DNA of 64,000 nt, from NCBI RefSeq assembly GCF_000332155.1, contig NZ_KB235903.1, positions 2,594,839-2,658,838 of the forward strand, given 5' to 3'. Below the pieces are notes generated by a model that saw only the letters and a list, made by a program, of their open reading frames with translations, searched no databases and was not told the origin of the DNA. This document shows, in pieces, positions 40,395 through 49,450 of this stretch; the stretch's first letter is position 1; each line of letters begins with the position of its first letter. Position numbers and translations under genes: made by a program. The DNA is from Kamptonema formosum PCC 6407. GTDB taxonomy: Bacteria > Cyanobacteriota > Cyanobacteriia > Cyanobacteriales > Microcoleaceae.

Positions 40395-42977
40395 TCACTT
40401 ATTTTCTAATACCCAGCGGCGGAATAGCTCGACGATGATATGATATTGGGCATTGGTTTCTTGGATGACATCGTGACGTTTGAGAGTTTCTATCGCTTCA
40501 TTTAATGTTGTTTCATCCATATTTATTGCCTGAATTATGCGATCTAAATTGATACCTTCTGGGTGAGGGGCTAATATTTTTAATATTTCCTGTTGTCCCG
40601 GTGATCCTTGGGCAGATTGACCCCAAACACCTGTAAAATAGTAGCGACCTTTGATGAAGAAATCGGGGTCATTAATGACAGCTTCCACATCATCTCTGGT
40701 AAAGACTGGATCGAGGGTTTTTCCCATTTCAAATACTAGGTCATTGTAGCGGCGGACTAGCAGAAATCCGATCAGTTGTACGAGATAGGGTTGGCCCTGT
40801 GTTAACTGGTAGATGGTATCCATTGCTTCGGGTTTGTAGTCGAGGAGAAAATCATCATCGGGGTTGGCTAAAATTTGGCGAGTTGCACCTGGGGAGAGGA
40901 AACCAACGCGGATGGGGATAATGCTAGAAAAGAAAGGATGAAAATAATCTTCTGTCATTTCTTCTAAGGTGTGCAAACCAGCAAGGGCAAAGGCAATTTT
41001 CGGACTCATTTGCACCAGTCCCCGCAGAAATCCCATGAAATCTGGATCGATTTTTTTAGCTTCGATTAATTCTTCAATTTTCTCGAACTCATCTAAGGCA
41101 ATAATTAACCCGCCGTCTAAATTTGCTACTACTTGTTTGAGGTAGCGTTCAAAGGTAATATAGGGAAGTTTGAGGAAACCTTCATCGGCAGGTGATGGCA
41201 AGTTGACGGCAAGAGAAATAGCATCGCTAATCTTAATCAGCACTTCTCCTACGCCTTGATTACTCTGTCCAACTAGCAGTAAGTTGATATAGGCTAGGTG
41301 AACTTTGGCACCTAGAATGTTGCCAACATTCAGCAAAATTGAGGTTTTACCCATCCGTCGGTGTCCGTAGAGGACGACAGATTGGAGGCGATGGCTGACA
41401 ACCCACAATTCCTTTAATTCTCTCATAATGTCTTCGCGACCGACAAAGAGTTTAGTTTGAACTGGATCGCCGATAATGTAGGGATTAGTTACGGGTTCGG
41501 TGATGGAAATATTGCCGATTTCACGAGTAATTGCTAGTAAAGCTGTTTGCCATCTTTGTGCAATATTTATAATTAAATATCGTTCAGCTTGCGAGATATT
41601 TGCGGCTCCATCCAGAATGCCTTGTAGTTCGCCTAATGCGCGGTTTAGAGCCAGAGAACGCGCTGATTCTGAGGCAGATTCCCGGACAATTTGCAGATCG
41701 AAAATAACCCACCGTAAGGCTGCAATTGCTTCCCAAGCAGTCAAGTGTAAAGACGGTTGATTAGGGGATGCTGGTAATTTGATGGTGGCAAGAGTTGGAT
41801 CGTTAGTTTGGTTAAAAACTGATAGAATTTTCGCTAAGGTGAAAGCTTCTTCGCCATAGGGGAGATGGCGCACGACTGCAAACGCTTCAGTTGCTTGTGC
41901 TGGGTTTTGTTGATACAAATACAAGAAACCAGCCGCTGCACTGGCAGGGATATCTAAACGCATCTTTGTTTCAAAATGATTATTGAATCGCTGCTGCCAG
42001 CGATGGGGCAAAAAAGGAATAGAAAATAAACTTCTGAGGGTTTGTAACTTAAGGAATTTATTCAGAGAAGCTGAGACAAAATGCAATAAATTCCAATCAT
42101 AAAGCTCGTCGGCTAATTGAGCGACACGATAGATAAGTAGTTCTGGAGGAGTCTCGGCAAGCGCTCGATTAACAGCTTGAACAACAGGGATAAACTGAAG
42201 GGTAAATCGCAATAGTTGATTAATGTTGTGCTTTCCTGTTTCCCAATCTCGCCTCAGCCAATTAGCAACTTGAGAAGACAGGTAAGGAAGAGGAAGAGGG
42301 GTAATGTGAGGAAAATACCTATTTTTGTTTCTCGCCTGGAGCAAGGTAAACGCTAAAGCGAAAATCCAATCTCCAAGGCGGGTATACACGCCTAACACCA
42401 CACCGAACACTACGCCGAACAACACACCCAACACCACGCCCAACACTGCGCTCAACGCCACGACCAACGCATTGCGCCACACCTCGTCCCACACCGCGCC
42501 GTACACCACACCCCACACTGCGCCCCACACTGCGCCCCACAGCACGCCGAACACTGCGCCCAACGCCGCGCCCCACACCGCGCCCCACAGATTTATACCC
42601 CACTGTATGCCCCACGCCACGCCCCACGCCACGCCCCATGCCATGCCCCACGAAAAAACACTCGAATTGATAGGAATGCCTATCGTTTTCATAAAGAGAT
42701 TCAAACCAATAGGAATTACAAATATCAACGCTAAAGCTTGTAAAGTTAACCGTCGCTGGATAGGATTTTTGCGCAGCCATTCCCATTTATCTTTTAAAGT
42801 CTTTGCCTCCTTAAAACCATTACCCCCAAAGGTGTCTATATAGAATGGCAAAGCTTGGGGAAAAAAGAACACCCAATACAATAACCGCAGATAATCTAGG
42901 GGATTCCATAATGAAAGAGGGTGACTCAATTTAGGAGCTAAATCTAAGCGGGGAACAGGGTTAGAATTTTGACTCAT
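40395..42977 (-). CDS. STAND/AAA-like ATPase with Trp-Gly repeat membrane domain
   Basis: An 860-residue protein. Residues 75-205 include a long hydrophobic domain of GAVWGAVWG-type repeats ([19 protein letters not shown], then more) that probably spans the membrane. Residues 230-470 are helical with a TPR-like feel. An ATPase module follows, with Walker [18 protein letters not shown] and Walker [11 protein letters not shown]. The C-terminus is a winged-helix-like part ([10 protein letters not shown]...TLNEAIETL). STAND proteins of this sort often sense a trigger and oligomerise. The ATG at 42977 follows GGAGG and overlaps the upstream gene's TGA (ATGA). Confidence 0.7.
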   Translation of the reverse strand: MSQNSNPVPRLDLAPKLSHPLSLWNPLDYLRLLYWVFFFPQALPFYIDTFGGNGFKEAKTLKDKWEWLRKNPIQRRLTLQALALIFVIPIGLNLFMKTIGIPINSSVFSWGMAWGVAWGVAWGIQWGINLWGAVWGAALGAVFGVLWGAVWGAVWGVVYGAVWDEVWRNALVVALSAVLGVVLGVLFGVVFGVVLGVYTRLGDWIFALAFTLLQARNKNRYFPHITPLPLPYLSSQVANWLRRDWETGKHNINQLLRFTLQFIPVVQAVNRALAETPPELLIYRVAQLADELYDWNLLHFVSASLNKFLKLQTLRSLFSIPFLPHRWQQRFNNHFETKMRLDIPASAAAGFLYLYQQNPAQATEAFAVVRHLPYGEEAFTLAKILSVFNQTNDPTLATIKLPASPNQPSLHLTAWEAIAALRWVIFDLQIVRESASESARSLALNRALGELQGILDGAANISQAERYLIINIAQRWQTALLAITREIGNISITEPVTNPYIIGDPVQTKLFVGREDIMRELKELWVVSHRLQSVVLYGHRRMGKTSILLNVGNILGAKVHLAYINLLLVGQSNQGVGEVLIKISDAISLAVNLPSPADEGFLKLPYITFERYLKQVVANLDGGLIIALDEFEKIEELIEAKKIDPDFMGFLRGLVQMSPKIAFALAGLHTLEEMTEDYFHPFFSSIIPIRVGFLSPGATRQILANPDDDFLLDYKPEAMDTIYQLTQGQPYLVQLIGFLLVRRYNDLVFEMGKTLDPVFTRDDVEAVINDPDFFIKGRYYFTGVWGQSAQGSPGQQEILKILAPHPEGINLDRIIQAINMDETTLNEAIETLKRHDVIQETNAQYHIIVELFRRWVLENK
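42360..42660. repeat. Degenerate GCCCCACACCGC-type repeat in coding DNA
   Basis: Cytosine-rich units related to CACACCGCGCCC, CACGCCCCACGC and similar occur throughout this 300-bp stretch, which encodes the Gly/Trp/Ala membrane repeat of the large NTPase. Length variation between strains would be expected. Confidence 0.8.
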
Positions 42978-44170
42978 TGTATTTCCTCCAGATAGCCAGC
43001 ATAAGTTTGATAGCATAACTGCATTAATTTCTGAGGATGGCCGCCACTTTCCGCGATTAGCAGTGCAATTTCTTCCTCAGTGAAACTGACAGGATTTGTC
43101 ACAGATTTTAACCAGGGAGCCTTGAGGCGACTGTCTATAAACTTACGAATAATTGTTTCATTCCAAGGCTTCAATACTTCACTTTGACAAATTCCTGCCA
43201 GTGGTGATGTGCCACCAGCTTGACTATCATTAAATAACTCATCAAGGAATTTAGTAGCAGCAATGACTAATTTTAAAGGTGACTGACTGCCTTCAGCTAA
43301 AGAGCGAAGGCAATCTCTGACGGAGCGAGTGAAACCCTGACACTCGACATTATCTAAAGCTAGTAATAATTTGTGATTTTGCAAAGCTGAATATAGATCG
43401 CCATTACTAATTTCAATACCAATTTTATTAGCAAATCTGCTGTAAACTTGATTTTCATCCATACAGCCGTTTAACTCTAAATAAATTGGCTGTCGTGGCG
43501 TTGTCAGTTTATTGGGTGCTTGTCGGCAAATTTCCATTAGTAGAGAAGATTTGCCCATCGCGCTTTGGCCAATCACCGCGACACTGCTACCACTATTTAG
43601 CGTCTCGAATATATTTCTTATTTCCCGTTCTCTGGGGAAGAATAGTTGCGGGTTGTCGATCATCCCATTTCTGGGAATGAAAGGATTGGAAAAATGAATT
43701 TCTGAAATTGGAATCTCTGGCGGTAATATTTGAGGTTTTATAGGATTATAAATTTCAGTTAAATCGCTTTGAGATTCCACCAATTGAGTGTCTGATTTAA
43801 TTGGGTTTTCTGTAACTAGCTTAAGTATCTGCTTTTGCCAAGCGGAGTAGTCACTTTTCCACAGAGGATAATGCTGAGTCCATAACAAAATATAAGTTGT
43901 TTTCCAAGGACTTTCACCAGTGGGAGGTCGTCCTCTCTTTCCTTTTAAACCACTCAAAACTTTACAGATTACCTGCAAATCTTCAGAAACGTTTTGATAT
44001 TCTATCTTTAAACGAATTTCAATTTTTTTATGGCCTTCCTCTTCATTCTTTTCATCAAAGCGAAGCAGGAACACTGAACGCATCCTCCCAGAGAATTGAC
44101 AATGTTTAGCCACATCCTCTAAAAAACGCTGCTTTTCTTGTTGCTCCTGGTCTTGCTCCTGTGAATCCAT
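42974..44170 (-). CDS. AAA/STAND NTPase with N-terminal unassigned domain
   Basis: A 398-residue protein. Residues 1-120 form a domain I cannot name (FLLRFDEKNEEEGHKKIEIR, RGRPPTGESPWKTTYILLW). A P-loop NTPase follows: FFPREREIRNIFETL, Walker A VAVIGQSAMGKSSLL, a Walker-B-like LLLALDNVE and later GGHPQKLMQLCYQTY. It is coupled by ATGA to the membrane NTPase, so the two probably act together, perhaps as a sensor/effector pair. No toxin domain is recognised. The start is ATG at 44170. Confidence 0.7.
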   Translation of the reverse strand: MDSQEQDQEQQEKQRFLEDVAKHCQFSGRMRSVFLLRFDEKNEEEGHKKIEIRLKIEYQNVSEDLQVICKVLSGLKGKRGRPPTGESPWKTTYILLWTQHYPLWKSDYSAWQKQILKLVTENPIKSDTQLVESQSDLTEIYNPIKPQILPPEIPISEIHFSNPFIPRNGMIDNPQLFFPREREIRNIFETLNSGSSVAVIGQSAMGKSSLLMEICRQAPNKLTTPRQPIYLELNGCMDENQVYSRFANKIGIEISNGDLYSALQNHKLLLALDNVECQGFTRSVRDCLRSLAEGSQSPLKLVIAATKFLDELFNDSQAGGTSPLAGICQSEVLKPWNETIIRKFIDSRLKAPWLKSVTNPVSFTEEEIALLIAESGGHPQKLMQLCYQTYAGYLEEIQ

Positions 44171-44405
44171 AGCACTTTGCTGTTCTAGCTTGCTTGGGTT
44201 TTTATTGTAGCATAGACAGATGGCATTGTCTATTATCTAAGAACTAATTACTATTTTTGTATATTTATTTATATTTATCCATATTTTTGAGCACTTATAG
44301 CTAAATTAATTGGCTATTTTTCTCAATATTTTAGGGATTTTAATTAATAGAAGAAGGTTTTACATTTGTCGTTAATAAAACAACCCTAGTGAAGAGGGAA
44401 TCCTA
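44171..44405. other. A+T-rich divergent promoter region
   Basis: 235 bp without a gene between the leftward NTPase pair and the rightward acetyltransferase. It is strongly A+T rich with runs such as ATATTTATTTATATTTATCC, suitable for two divergent promoters. No operator repeat stands out. Confidence 0.5.
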
Positions 44406-44996
44406 ATGGAAACCAGAACTCTACCAAAGTTACCTCCAATTTTAAAGACCGCAGAAATGGTATTAGTCCGCCCAACTATCAAGGATTATCCAAAGGTTCG
44501 TCCGATGCTGGTAAGCTCTTCTGTTATGAAATTTATTACAACGGGGGTTCGCTCTGAATCACAAGCATACGCCGAATACTTTGGCTGGGACGAAGCCTGG
44601 GAGAAATTTGGTTTTGGCACTTATTTAGCTTTCGATCAACGACAGCAGAAATTAATGGGATTCACGAAACTTTATGTAAGCGATCGCTCCTCATTTGTTC
44701 AGTTCGGCTATGCCCTAGACGAACCCTACTGGAATCAAGGATGGGGGACAAAATTGGGTAAAATTTGCCTAGAATTAGGCTTTAACCAGTTAAATGAACC
44801 GCGATTAGAGGCCTTCGCAATGGTTGAGAATAAAGCCTCACGTCATATCTTAAACAAGCTAGGAATGTACTTGGAATCGGAAAACTTTCGCTATGATGGT
44901 CGCCATTATTGCCATTACAGTATGGAGGCAGTCGAGTATTTTCGTCTCTATCAACTTCGGTCAAGTGTTCCTAATTACGATCGCACTCAATCTTAA
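44406..44996 (+). CDS. GNAT (RimJ/RimL-like) N-acetyltransferase
   Basis: A 196-residue acetyltransferase. It opens MVLVRPTIKDYPKVRPML and carries GFGTYLAFDQRQQKLMGF and FGYALDEPYWNQGWGTKLGK, the acetyl-CoA loop Q/R-x-x-G-x-G/A-like segment (NQGWGTKLG), followed by LEAFAMVENKASRHIL and LGMYLESENFRY. These fit the RimJ/RimL subgroup that acetylates protein N-termini or small amines. It stands alone. Confidence 0.88.
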   Translation: METRTLPKLPPILKTAEMVLVRPTIKDYPKVRPMLVSSSVMKFITTGVRSESQAYAEYFGWDEAWEKFGFGTYLAFDQRQQKLMGFTKLYVSDRSSFVQFGYALDEPYWNQGWGTKLGKICLELGFNQLNEPRLEAFAMVENKASRHILNKLGMYLESENFRYDGRHYCHYSMEAVEYFRLYQLRSSVPNYDRTQS

Positions 44997-45002
44997 AAGT
45001 AT

Positions 45003-45056
45003 GTAGTTGCGCTTCAGCGCACAAACCGATATCAAAGAGCGCTGAAGCGCAACTAC
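45003..45056. repeat. 18-bp inverted repeat
   Basis: GTAGTTGCGCTTCAGCGC (45003-45020) and its exact complement (45039-45056) form a hairpin just after the acetyltransferase stop. It is a dispersed cyanobacterial REP type and may serve as a terminator. Confidence 0.85.
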
Positions 45057-45098
45057 GTACCTAGTTTTTACCCAACACAAATAAATCGGAAATAAACA

Positions 45099-45269
45099 AT
45101 GAATAAGTGTAATGATTTTTACTGTCCTTGGGTTCAGCACTCACAAGATCCCGATCGTTATTATTGTTTGCGGTGTGAAAAGGAACGGAGGCTCAACAGT
45201 TCTAATGATGGGTGGATTTGGATTTTATTGTTTATAATCGCGCTGATTGTTGCTATTGCAATGGGTTAA
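45099..45269 (+). CDS. Small zinc-knuckle membrane protein, 56 aa
   Basis: A frame of 56 codons. The N-terminus MNKCNDFYCPW and YYCLRCEKERR gives two cysteine pairs of a small zinc ribbon. The C-terminus (WIWILLFIIALIVAIAMG) is one membrane helix, and the stop follows immediately. Small ribbon-plus-helix proteins are often missed by gene callers. No ribosome binding site is obvious. The codons look like real coding sequence. Confidence 0.5.
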   Translation: MNKCNDFYCPWVQHSQDPDRYYCLRCEKERRLNSSNDGWIWILLFIIALIVAIAMG

Positions 45270-45279
45270 ATATCTGGAT

Positions 45280-45320
45280 GCGATCGCTCTTATTTTTGCT
45301 ACAATAAAAAGAGCGATCGC
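45280..45320. terminator. HIP1-containing hairpin
   Basis: GCGATCGCTCTT (45280-45291) pairs with AAGAGCGATCGC (45309-45320) around an A+T-rich loop. It could end the 45099 gene or be two chance HIP1 sites, but the extra TCTT/AAGA pairing argues for a hairpin. Confidence 0.5.
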
Positions 45321-45347
45321 CCGAAACTATGTTAAGAGCATAACTAA

Positions 45348-45614
45348 ATGGAACACACAACCCTAAATCAGTCGATCAGACAAACTCAACAGCAAGCGAG
45401 TTCAGAAAGCGCAAAAGAAGTCCTCGCTCAACTCAATCCCGATTACGAAATAGCTTGTCGCCAAATAAACCCACTTACAAACTATCTGCAATACATCAAA
45501 TTTAACGAGCTTTCCGCAGAACATCAAGAAGGCATCCGCAGAGGTTTAGAATCAATCGCACAGGGTAACTCAATCTCAATGGAAGAATTCAAGAGTGAAA
45601 AACAATCTTCCTAA
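45348..45614 (+). CDS. Hypothetical protein, 88 aa
   Basis: An 88-residue, charged, helical-looking protein (SESAKEVLAQLNPDYEIACRQ). No family is recognised. It opens the small-gene island that includes the DUF6883/DUF4926 pair and the BECR-like nuclease. Confidence 0.55.
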   Translation: MEHTTLNQSIRQTQQQASSESAKEVLAQLNPDYEIACRQINPLTNYLQYIKFNELSAEHQEGIRRGLESIAQGNSISMEEFKSEKQSS

Positions 45615-45691
45615 TTATTTCTCTGCTTTCCCTGTGTTACCCTATAATATAAAAATCAACCAGTCAACTAAAATTTTTACTAACTCTTCAT

Positions 45692-46021
45692 GTGAAATTA
45701 CCACCTAATACCACAATTGCTCAAGCCAAAATCACCCAATATTTACTGAAACTATTGCCAGAAGATGATAAATCCCTGTTTTTAGCACAAGCTGGCTATA
45801 CTTTAGCAAACTGGCAACAGTTAGAAACGGATTTAAGAATCCAAATTTTACCACTAGATGCAACACCTACCGAGGAGACACGATATGGTAATAAATACCA
45901 AATACGAGGTTCCCTAACAGGGCCTAACGGGACAACCCTGCAAGTAGTTACCATTTGGATGACCGAGTTTTTATCCCAACAAACCAAATTTATCACCCTG
46001 TATCCAAACAAGGAAGCATAA
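45692..46021 (+). CDS. DUF6883 family protein
   Basis: A 109-residue protein with a GTG start. The sequence (KLPPNTTIAQAKITQYLLK, LLPEDDKSLFLAQAGYT, then YGNKYQIRGSLTGPNG, TIWM) fits DUF6883: a helical head, then a beta half with a conserved G-x-x-G-P-N-G. Members often lie next to DUF4926 genes in cyanobacteria, as here (3-bp spacer). The role is unknown; a toxin-antitoxin-like or nuclease-related pair has been guessed for such islands. Confidence 0.65.
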   Translation: MKLPPNTTIAQAKITQYLLKLLPEDDKSLFLAQAGYTLANWQQLETDLRIQILPLDATPTEETRYGNKYQIRGSLTGPNGTTLQVVTIWMTEFLSQQTKFITLYPNKEA

Positions 46022-46024
46022 GCC

Positions 46025-46267
46025 ATGAAATTTGAACTCTTTAAAAGAGTAGCTTTACGAGAAGATTTACCTCAGTACAAACTGTGTCGCGGCGATATTG
46101 CCACCATTGTCGAACATCATCCCGATCCAGATGAAGATGGGTACAGCCTAGAGGTATTTAATGCAGTAGGAGAAACCTTAGCAGTAATTACCGTCGGCGA
46201 GTCCCAGATTGAACAACTTTCCGAGAATGAAGTGTTGCACGTTAGGCGTTTAGACGAGGCGGCGTGA
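46025..46267 (+). CDS. DUF4926 family protein
   Basis: An 80-residue small beta-barrel-type protein (FELFKRVALREDLPQYKL, then GDIATIVEHHP, GYSLEVFN). This fits DUF4926, a small SH3-like family. It is the direct neighbour of the DUF6883 gene, and the two probably act together. Confidence 0.7.
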   Translation: MKFELFKRVALREDLPQYKLCRGDIATIVEHHPDPDEDGYSLEVFNAVGETLAVITVGESQIEQLSENEVLHVRRLDEAA

Positions 46268-46285
46268 ATAGAGCTTAACTCTAAT
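46257..46285. repeat. Segment duplicated at 47706-47735
   Basis: The end of the DUF4926 gene and the following bases, GAGGCGGCGTGAATAGAGCT then TAACTCTAAT, recur with a few changes at 47706-47735 (GAGGCGGCATGAATAAAGCT). The second copy looks like a remnant of a duplicated DUF4926 3' end. Confidence 0.7.
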
Positions 46286-46336
46286 CTTCACTATGCTAAA
46301 ATTGTCATAAATTCTCTAACATTGAGGTAATCGCCA

Positions 46337-46765
46337 TTGACAAACCCATCTGATGAAATCTCAGAACCCTCAAAACCAAAAGAGGACGAAAAAGCTATCC
46401 TAATTGCTGAACTCCAACAGGCAGGAATTAAACATACACCAGAGAAAATACTACGGATTGCGAAACTGTCTGATGGCAAAATTGTCTTCTTAGAAGAAGG
46501 TAAAGGCGGAAAACGTGGTAGTGGTCTTAAACATATCTTAGAAAATCACCAACAGGAATTTGCTACTCGCGGACTCTGCGAAACTAACCTGCCCGATGCT
46601 ATAATAAATGCTGTCACTCAAGGTGAAATTGTTGACTATCAACAAACAAATAGACCTATTTATAAGATCAGCTTCAATAACAAAATTCAGCTAATTGCTG
46701 TAACTGTTGCTGACAATGGTTATATTGTCTGTGCTAACCCAGGTTCACTTCGACGAAGCCGATAA
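46337..46765 (+). CDS. BECR-like ribonuclease toxin candidate
   Basis: A 142-residue protein with TTG start, preceded by GAGGT. The C-terminal domain (GSGLKHILENHQQEF, LPDAIINAVTQGEI, PIYKISFNNKIQLIAVTV, then GYIVCANPG) matches the Barnase-EndoU-ColicinE5/D-RelE-like fold seen in polymorphic and phage-borne toxins, with a catalytic-type His in KHILENH and a late glycine motif. The N-terminus (SKPKEDEKAI) is charged. The family assignment is from pattern memory; an alternative is an uncharacterised small hydrolase. Confidence 0.55.
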   Translation: MTNPSDEISEPSKPKEDEKAILIAELQQAGIKHTPEKILRIAKLSDGKIVFLEEGKGGKRGSGLKHILENHQQEFATRGLCETNLPDAIINAVTQGEIVDYQQTNRPIYKISFNNKIQLIAVTVADNGYIVCANPGSLRRSR

Positions 46766-46780
46766 TTAAGGGGGAGAAAA

Positions 46781-47125
46781 ATGATCCCAAAAATCAAACT
46801 AATGCCAGATTATTACTGCTACCCTTTGTGGGGTTTAGACCCAGATAATATTGGCGATATTGACCCGGAAACATTGCCGCTTTTGCCAGATACGATTCAT
46901 CGTTTAAAAGTATACTCAGAAGCATATCAAGCTGGTTTAAACTGGGATTACCCACCTGATTCCCCAGAACTAACAAAAGAGGAAATAGAGAGTTATGAGC
47001 GAGATGGTATAAGCTTATGGCTGCAACTTCAAGAAGAATTAGCCGCCGATTATGAAGTGCATTACTTCAGCCAGAAGTTACGAAAAGTTATCGGTCATCC
47101 CAGTGAGTTAATGGCAACTGTATAA
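46781..47125 (+). CDS. Hypothetical partner of the BECR-like protein
   Basis: A 114-residue acidic protein (DPDNIGDIDPETLPLLPDT, DSPELTKEEIESYERDG), 15 bp downstream. Acidic, helical and directly following a toxin-like gene, it is a plausible immunity or antitoxin protein, but no family is recognised and this is positional inference. Confidence 0.45.
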   Translation: MIPKIKLMPDYYCYPLWGLDPDNIGDIDPETLPLLPDTIHRLKVYSEAYQAGLNWDYPPDSPELTKEEIESYERDGISLWLQLQEELAADYEVHYFSQKLRKVIGHPSELMATV

Positions 47126-47149
47126 TCTCTAAAAAAGAGTTATCTATTC

Positions 47150-47682
47150 CCTTATTTCATGCGGACTGGGACTCTGGCGTGTACTTCATGCCAGAATATT
47201 TGAGAACGGGAATTATCGCCATCCACCAACTACCCAGAATTCCACAAACCCTGTGGCTGAGAATTCTAGGTAGAGGTAATGCACAAAAACAGGCAATTGA
47301 CGAACTAGAAGCATTACCAGCGGATAGCCCCCTCCGCACAAATGCGCTAGAATTGTTTTATCAATTGCAGGAAAACTTAGGCTTTAATCAAAGTTTAGCA
47401 ATAGAAGATAGGGAGTTAGTTATGCGATTACGACCTCTTTTTCAAGAACGATTGGCAGAAGTAGAACGACAAGGAGAACAGCGCGGCGAACAGCGCGGCG
47501 AACAGCGCACTAAACGCCTCATTGTAGAAAATTTATTGCGCGTCAGGTTTGGCTCATTAGATGAGGAATTGTCAGCAATTATTGAGCCATTATTAGCTTT
47601 GTCGCCAGAAGAATTTACTCCCTTGCTGGTGCAATTATCCCGCGAGGAACTGTTAGCTAGATTCCGAGAGGAAAGTCTTTAG
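47150..47682 (+). pseudogene. Truncated 3' part of a repeat-containing Rpn/DUF4351-like gene
   Basis: The frame reads FHADWDSGVYFMPEYLRTG, then LPRIPQTLWLRILGRGNA and a charged RGEQRGEQRGEQRT, ending in a helical DUF4351-like part (LLRVRFGSLDEELSAII). Intact cyanobacterial homologues have about 100 or more extra N-terminal residues with nuclease-fold character; here a stop (47123-47125) sits just upstream in frame. It is a 5'-truncated relic that may still be transcribed. GGCGAACAGCGC is repeated in the DNA (47474-47509). Confidence 0.65.
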
Positions 47683-47739
47683 CTATCGTAAATACCCGGA
47701 TTATCTGAGGCGGCATGAATAAAGCTTAACTTTAATAGG

Positions 47740-47841
47740 ACTTACGCAGGTCGTCCCAGAAACCGGGTTTTTGAGAGCATCTGTGGGTAACAACGAAGTA
47801 TTTTCGTAAAAAACCCGGTTTCTTTGCTTGGGTGCGTAATT
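47740..47841. repeat. MITE-like repeat, copy 2
   Basis: A 102-bp unit with ACTTACGCA and TGCGTAATT ends, and AAACCGGGTTTTT / AAACCCGGTTTCT inner arms. It is a shorter, diverged copy of 17763-17889. Confidence 0.7.
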
Positions 47842-47965
47842 CCTGTTTACTCTACAATACGATTTGTTTGGCGGTACGATCGCACCCCTAAACTGTCTGA
47901 CTCCTAAACTGTCTCACCCCTAAACTATCCGATCGCGATCGCCCTCTATTCCCTTCTTTTCCTTC

Positions 47966-48002
47966 TTTCCCTAGCCCCTAGCCCCTAGCCCCTAGCCCCT
48001 AA
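47966..48002. repeat. (CCCCTAG)n repeat
   Basis: Five CCCCTAG-type heptamer units form a short tandem run upstream of the CBS gene. It is of the same short-repeat class as the other runs here, not a telomere. Confidence 0.85.
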
Positions 48003-48125
48003 CCGCCTTGGCGGTTGCTATATCTTAACAATTTTCTCAGATCGTCCCTACTTCTATCGGTGATAGGTCTGTGTCGCGCTTTCATCTATGATCTACCCAG
48101 AGAGATCAATCGCATACCGCCGATC

Positions 48126-48587
48126 ATGCCCAAAACTGTAGCCGATGTAATGACCCGCGACCCCATCTTGGCGCGACCTGAAATGCCTCTTTCCGAAGCC
48201 ATTAAGATTTTGGCCGAACGGCGGATTAGTGGCCTGCCAGTGGTGGATGAAAATGAGAAATTAGTAGGCGTTATCTCCGAAACAGACTTGATGTGGCAGG
48301 AAGTAGGGGTAACGCCCCCAGCATATATCATGCTACTCGATAGCGTGATTTACTTGGAGAATCCCGGCCGTTACGAACGAGAACTCCACAAAGCTTTAGG
48401 ACAAACGGTTGGAGAAGTGATGAGTCGCGATCCCATTACTACTACACCCGATAAATCTCTCCCAGAAGCAGCGCGACTAATGCACGAGCGTAGCATCCAT
48501 CGCTTGCCAGTGATCGATCCCACCGGCAAAGCGATCGGCATTCTGACGCGAGGAGATATTGTCCGAGCAATGGCCGCCGAGTATTAA
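48126..48587 (+). CDS. CBS-domain-pair protein
   Basis: A 153-residue protein of two CBS domains: VADVMTRDPILARP...GLPVVDENEKLVGVISETDL and VGEVMSRDPITTTP...RLPVIDPTGKAIGILTRGDI. Such Bateman modules bind adenosyl ligands. There is no enzyme or channel domain, so it is a solo regulator of unknown partner. The ATG at 48126 is preferred to an upstream in-frame ATG at 48015 since the family starts MPKTVADVM. Confidence 0.88.
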   Translation: MPKTVADVMTRDPILARPEMPLSEAIKILAERRISGLPVVDENEKLVGVISETDLMWQEVGVTPPAYIMLLDSVIYLENPGRYERELHKALGQTVGEVMSRDPITTTPDKSLPEAARLMHERSIHRLPVIDPTGKAIGILTRGDIVRAMAAEY

Positions 48588-48595
48588 TTATCAAC

Positions 48596-48680
48596 CAAGA
48601 GTTAACGGTTAACAGTTAACAATTAACAGTTAACCGTTAACAATTACCAATTAACAATTACCAATTAGCAATTACCAATT
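48596..48680. repeat. Heptamer repeats TTAACNG/CAATTA
   Basis: A run of TTAACGG, TTAACAG, TTAACAA and CCAATTA units between the CBS and nblB genes. It is the same class as at 5570 and 34696. Confidence 0.85.
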
Positions 48681-48682
48681 TA

Positions 48683-49345
48683 ATGAGCATTACCCCTGAG
48701 TCTGTCCAGCAATTGCTAAGTTCCCAGGATCTAGGCGATCGCTTACAAGCATTGAATAAAATGCGCCAACTAGAACCGGCCACAGCTTTCGACCTGATCC
48801 AAGGTGCGATCGTCGATAAAAATGTCCGCGTCCGATATGCAGCCGTCAGTCAGATGGCTACCCTCGGCGAACAGAATTTGCCTCAATCTTTGAAAGTCTT
48901 GCGCGAAAGCCTCAAAGACCCCGAACCCGACGTGCAAGCCGCCGCCGCTGATGCCTTGGGTGCTTTGAAACTAACCGCAGCTTTTGAGGAATTGGAGCAA
49001 CTTTACCACAGTACCTCCGAGTGGCTAGTCCAACTCAGCATCGTCGCCGCCTTGGGAGACATGGGAGAACCACGAGCTTTTGAACTGTTAGAAGTTGCTC
49101 TCCAATCCAGCAACGAACTGATCCAAACCATTGCCATTAGCGCACTAGGAGAATTAGGCGATAGTCGAGCAGTCCCCGCGATCGTACCCTACGCCTCCAA
49201 TCCTGACTGGCAGGTGCGCTACAGAGTTGCCCAAGCCTTAGCCCGGTTAGGCGGCCCTGAAGCAGAAGCCACTCTCAAAACCCTAGCCAGCGATGAAGTA
49301 GAGCAAGTTGCCCAAGAAGCCAAAACTGCACAAAATACCCACTAA
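48683..49345 (+). CDS. nblB: NblB-like phycobilisome degradation HEAT protein
   Basis: A 220-residue protein of tandem HEAT/PBS-lyase repeats (VRVRYAAVSQMATLGE, DVQAAAADALGALK, LIQTIAISALGELGD, WQVRYRVAQALARLG). Its length, with no cofactor domain, matches NblB, a partner of phycobilisome breakdown under nitrogen or sulfur starvation; related bilin lyase subunits (CpcE/F type) are the alternative. Its presence confirms a phycobilisome-bearing host. Confidence 0.75.
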   Translation: MSITPESVQQLLSSQDLGDRLQALNKMRQLEPATAFDLIQGAIVDKNVRVRYAAVSQMATLGEQNLPQSLKVLRESLKDPEPDVQAAAADALGALKLTAAFEELEQLYHSTSEWLVQLSIVAALGDMGEPRAFELLEVALQSSNELIQTIAISALGELGDSRAVPAIVPYASNPDWQVRYRVAQALARLGGPEAEATLKTLASDEVEQVAQEAKTAQNTH

Positions 49346-49450
49346 TTTACACTAATTTAAAAGGTTGCCAGGGATGCCCTCTCCCCTTCGCGACGCGCTA
49401 CGATCCAATTATTGCTACCGCTGGCGAAAAGCAGCGCAAGGAGACCAAAA

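Noticed and set aside
42325-42843. Rightward frame of 172 residues (His/Thr/Pro-rich)
   Set aside because: It is the antisense of the Trp-Gly repeat domain of the NTPase, and the composition is a by-product of that repeat.
47966-48002. Telomere-like repeat
   Set aside because: Only five CCCCTAG units inside a chromosome-like region; it is the same short tandem repeat class as others in the window.
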